Part shown: positions 31,967 to 34,347 of the stretch, piece after piece | How positions within the stretch are numbered: the first letter of the stretch is position 1 | Layout: each line of letters opens with the position of its first letter | DNA from: Sphingomonas sp. | Lineage (GTDB): Bacteria > Pseudomonadota > Alphaproteobacteria > Sphingomonadales > Sphingomonadaceae | NCBI GenBank assembly: GCA_013001055.1 | Contig: JABDNH010000018.1 | Coordinates: 1-34,347 of the forward strand | Length of the DNA stretch: 34,347 bases | Reading direction: 5' to 3' | Program-made: the position numbers and the translations under genes | The notes under the pieces: model-generated | What the model saw: only the letters and a program-made list of their open reading frames with translations | Told to the model about the DNA's origin: nothing | Database searches by the model: none

Positions 31967-32847
31967 TGGATGCCGTGAAGGAAATCACCCCGACCGTTCA
32001 CGATCTTGGCGATTTCAAGGTTCGCCGCGTCCTGCCAAGCCGCCCGCGCACGATGGTCGGGCCCTTCATCTTTGTCGATGAATTCGGGCCTGCGCAGATG
32101 GAGACAGGTCAGGGTATGGACGTGCGTCCGCACCCGCACATCAACCTGGCCACTGTGACCTATCTGTTCGAAGGCGCAATCCACCATCGCGACAGCATTG
32201 GAAGTTCGATGGTCATTCGCCCGGGCGCCATCAACCTGATGACCGCAGGCAAGGGCATCGTGCATTCAGAGCGCTCCCCGCAGGAAGAACGCGACGCCGG
32301 CCCGCGGCTCTACGGCATGCAGACTTGGCTTGCGCTGCCTGACGGCAAGGAAGAGATCGACCCCGCTTTCGATCACGTGCCGGAAACCGACTTGCCGATG
32401 ATCGAGACCGAAGGTGCCAGCGCCCGCGTCCTCATGGGCACGTTGTGGGGCGCTACCGCAGGCACGCCGCAGCACAGCCCGACGATCTATGCCGACATCC
32501 TCCTTGGCGGCGGCAAGGTGCCGGTCGATGCAGAAGCGGATGAACGCGCGGTCCTTGCGACTGAAGGTGACGTGACGCTCGATGGCCAGCGCCTCGAACC
32601 CTTCACGCTCTACGTCCTCGCACCTGGACATGCGGCGACGCTGGGCGGCAATGGTCGCGCGATGTTGCTTGGCGGCGAGGCTTTCGCGACCAAGCGCCAT
32701 GTCTGGTGGAACTTCGTGTCCTCCAGCCGCGATCGGATCAACCAGGCCAAGGAAGACTGGAACGAGCGCCGCTTTCCCGTCGTGCCGGGCGACGATCAGG
32801 AACGCATTCCCATTCCCGAAGCCCCCAAGACGGTGAGTTACCCGTGA
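31966..32847 (+). CDS. pirin family protein
   Basis: 293 residues. A bicupin whose N-terminal domain holds the iron site: His56 and His58 in RPHPHIN, His100 and Glu102 in KGIVHSE, the same set as in human pirin (His56, His58, His101, Glu103). IHHRDSIGS and TAGKGIVHSERS are family signatures; the second cupin ends near VWWNFVSSSRDRI. Bacterial pirins have been reported as quercetin dioxygenases or redox/iron sensors. It starts inside the bolA stop codon, and its own stop overlaps the next gene's GTG start (GTGA). Confidence 0.93.
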   Translation: MDAVKEITPTVHDLGDFKVRRVLPSRPRTMVGPFIFVDEFGPAQMETGQGMDVRPHPHINLATVTYLFEGAIHHRDSIGSSMVIRPGAINLMTAGKGIVHSERSPQEERDAGPRLYGMQTWLALPDGKEEIDPAFDHVPETDLPMIETEGASARVLMGTLWGATAGTPQHSPTIYADILLGGGKVPVDAEADERAVLATEGDVTLDGQRLEPFTLYVLAPGHAATLGGNGRAMLLGGEAFATKRHVWWNFVSSSRDRINQAKEDWNERRFPVVPGDDQERIPIPEAPKTVSYP

Positions 32848-33725
32848 CCGAGCAGCAGCGCATCGACCTGCCCACCGGGGTCACGCTCAACGTTGCGACG
32901 GCGGGGCCGGAGGATGCACCGCCCGTCATCCTGCTGCACGGTTTTCCCGAATCGCACCGCACCTGGCGCGAGATCGTCCCGCGGCTAGAGCGCGACTATC
33001 GCCTAATCATGCCCGACCAGCGCGGCTTTGCGGGATCGGACAAGCCGCACGATCTCGATGCGTATCGTGTCGACAAGCTTGTGGCTGACCTGCTTGCGCT
33101 GGCGCAAGCACTGGGCCCCGACAAATTCGCGCTGGTGGGACATGATTGGGGCGGCGCGGTTGCGTGGGCGGCGGCTATTCGCAACGGTCCGCATATCAGC
33201 AAGCTCGCCATCCTCAATTCACCCCATCCGCTGATCTTTCAGAAGACCATTATCGATGATGCCAAACAGCGCGCGGCGAGCCAGTATATCCGCCGCTTTC
33301 GTGAAACCGGGATGGAGCGTCATATCCGCGACATGGGCATGGAAGCTTTCTTCGAGAAAAGCTTCGAGCCACACGTCGATCTCGCTGCAATCTCCGAAGA
33401 GGAACGCCAAGCCTATATCGCCGAATGGTCGAGCGACGGCGCACTCGAAGGCATGCTGGCCTGGTATCGCATGAGCCCCATCGAAGTCCCCGCGATCGAC
33501 GAAGCCGCCGACTATCCCGACTGGGTGCTGAGCGGCGTGCCCGATATCCATGTCCCGGTGAAAATGATCTGGGGCATGCAGGACAAGGCGCTGCTGCCGT
33601 GCCAGCTAAAGGGGCTCGAAGGCCTGATTGACGACCTCTCCATCGAGCGGATCGAGGATGCCGGTCATTTCGCGGTGTGGGAAAAGCCCGAGCCGGTCGC
33701 CGCCGCGCTGCGCGATTTTCTCTAA
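32844..33725 (+). CDS. alpha/beta hydrolase, epoxide hydrolase/dehalogenase type
   Basis: 293 residues starting at GTG 32844, overlapping the pirin stop; the open frame before it runs through pirin coding sequence. The oxyanion motif HGFPES is at 32-37. The nucleophile elbow is VGHDWGG with Asp101. This Asp, rather than Ser, marks epoxide hydrolases and dehalogenases. The base His is about 275 in EDAGHFAVWE. A cap domain spans about 135-215. It would hydrolyse epoxides or halo-alkanoates; which one cannot be said. Third gene of the bolA operon. Confidence 0.88.
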   Translation: MTEQQRIDLPTGVTLNVATAGPEDAPPVILLHGFPESHRTWREIVPRLERDYRLIMPDQRGFAGSDKPHDLDAYRVDKLVADLLALAQALGPDKFALVGHDWGGAVAWAAAIRNGPHISKLAILNSPHPLIFQKTIIDDAKQRAASQYIRRFRETGMERHIRDMGMEAFFEKSFEPHVDLAAISEEERQAYIAEWSSDGALEGMLAWYRMSPIEVPAIDEAADYPDWVLSGVPDIHVPVKMIWGMQDKALLPCQLKGLEGLIDDLSIERIEDAGHFAVWEKPEPVAAALRDFL

Positions 33726-34347
33726 GCCTGCCACTCCATCCAGCGGCCGTGCGCATGCGCCTCGGCCAACCGCGTCGTCCCGTCGCCGCCGGGCCAATAT
33801 TGCACCTCCAGCACGTGCCGCAGGATTTGGCGGTCTGCTTCCAACCGTACCCAGCCAAGGGGTTGATCCTGCGTTGCGCGAGCGCCAGCACGCTCCATCG
33901 CATCGGTAATCCGCTCCTTGCTCTTGCACGTCAGATATTGCCACGTGATCGAGTGTACGAGCAGCCGGGTGACGCCGTCGTCCTGCGGGCGCGATAGCTG
34001 CGATTCGACGAAATCAGCGGCCTCGGCCTCGACCAGGTTGGGCGGTTTGGCGCGCGCTGCGGCGGCGACCAATTTGAGCCGTTCGAGCCGTTCCTTCTGT
34101 TCGGACCAGATATAAGCTTCCAGCCTACTCCGTTCGCTTTCGCGATTGAGGTCGATCGGCGCGACATCACAGCCCCAAGCCGAGTCGATCTCGGTGTCCT
34201 GCTCGGGTGGGGGTGGCCCGCGCCAGTCCGGCCTTAGTGTCAGGACGGGCCCCTCGGCCCCGAAACGTACACCGCCCAGATCGTAGGCATAGCGGTCCAG
34301 CATGAGGTTGATGCCCGCCGATGATCCGATCTCGATCAGCTCGAACC
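33722..34347 (-). CDS. DUF2332 family protein (N-terminus beyond the window)
   Basis: The C-terminal part of a larger protein. The open frame enters from the right end without a start (FELIEIGSSAGINL just before an internal Met at 34303) and ends at 33722. ELIEIG(A/S)SAG(I/L)NL and LDRYAYDLGG are recognisable DUF2332 segments, and later parts (WRGPPPPEQ, RSRLEAYIWSEQKERLERL) also fit. The GxSAG-like loop and preceding strand suggest a Rossmann/SAM-like or nucleotide-binding fold, but no function is established. It overlaps the hydrolase tail to tail by 4 bp. At least 208 residues are present in the window. Confidence 0.82.
   Translation of the reverse strand, partial: FELIEIGSSAGINLMLDRYAYDLGGVRFGAEGPVLTLRPDWRGPPPPEQDTEIDSAWGCDVAPIDLNRESERSRLEAYIWSEQKERLERLKLVAAAARAKPPNLVEAEAADFVESQLSRPQDDGVTRLLVHSITWQYLTCKSKERITDAMERAGARATQDQPLGWVRLEADRQILRHVLEVQYWPGGDGTTRLAEAHAHGRWMEWQA

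Overview
This 34 kb window looks like chromosomal DNA from an alphaproteobacterium, most likely a member of the Sphingomonadales. The evidence is the high GC content, a large TonB-dependent receptor with a DIIVTGTRI-type N-terminus, a polyhydroxyalkanoate-system protein, a DUF2093 protein next to xseA, and a cobS/cobT/J-domain/bolA neighbourhood of the kind I know from alphaproteobacteria. No insertion sequence, prophage, CRISPR array or other clear mobile element is visible. Genes are tightly packed, with several 1-4 bp overlaps, and most of the window is core genome.

Layout. 1-2.9 kb: the end of an unidentified gene, tRNA-Pro(CGG), an FprA-type ferredoxin-NADP reductase, a PHA-system protein and a secreted M15-type peptidase. 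2.9-5.5 kb: clpB behind a heat-shock-type promoter. 5.5-10.4 kb: a TPR sulfotransferase divergent from cysD and a cysN-cysC fusion, which together make the sulfotransferase's donor PAPS, then a methyltransferase. 10.4-16.6 kb: two tandem secreted paralogues, a TPR/2-oxoglutarate oxygenase-like protein convergent with a 1018-residue TonB-dependent receptor, and a secreted protein. 16.6-22.7 kb: DUF2093-xseA divergent from purD and two small membrane proteins (one with a helix-hairpin-helix), a CNNM/CBS transporter-like protein and an OmpA-type lipoprotein. 22.7-24.9 kb: tadA, a small membrane protein, rpmB, a 340 bp gap holding a candidate structured small RNA, and a DUF2306 membrane protein. 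24.8-34.3 kb: cobT and cobS, VOC, DUF1428, MpaB-type, SIMPL and coiled-coil lipoprotein genes, a J-domain gene divergent from bolA-pirin-hydrolase, and a DUF2332 gene cut by the window end.

The observations most worth a second look are non-coding. First, 24035-24192 on the + strand can fold into four consecutive stem-loops ending in a strong intrinsic terminator, has no convincing protein gene, carries a CUCCCC-containing pyrimidine loop and lies behind a promoter-like sequence resembling the one at clpB. Second, the J-domain and bolA start codons are placed exactly symmetrically around the perfect palindrome CCTATATAGG, which could serve as a two-way -10 element giving leaderless mRNAs. Third, five genes share a CTA element 13-14 nt before an ATG that lacks a Shine-Dalgarno sequence. 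On the protein side, the sulfotransferase/PAPS module with an atypically short CysN domain and the cobS-cobT-J-bolA neighbourhood are the most interesting. All functional calls come from reading motifs by eye; no database search was run.
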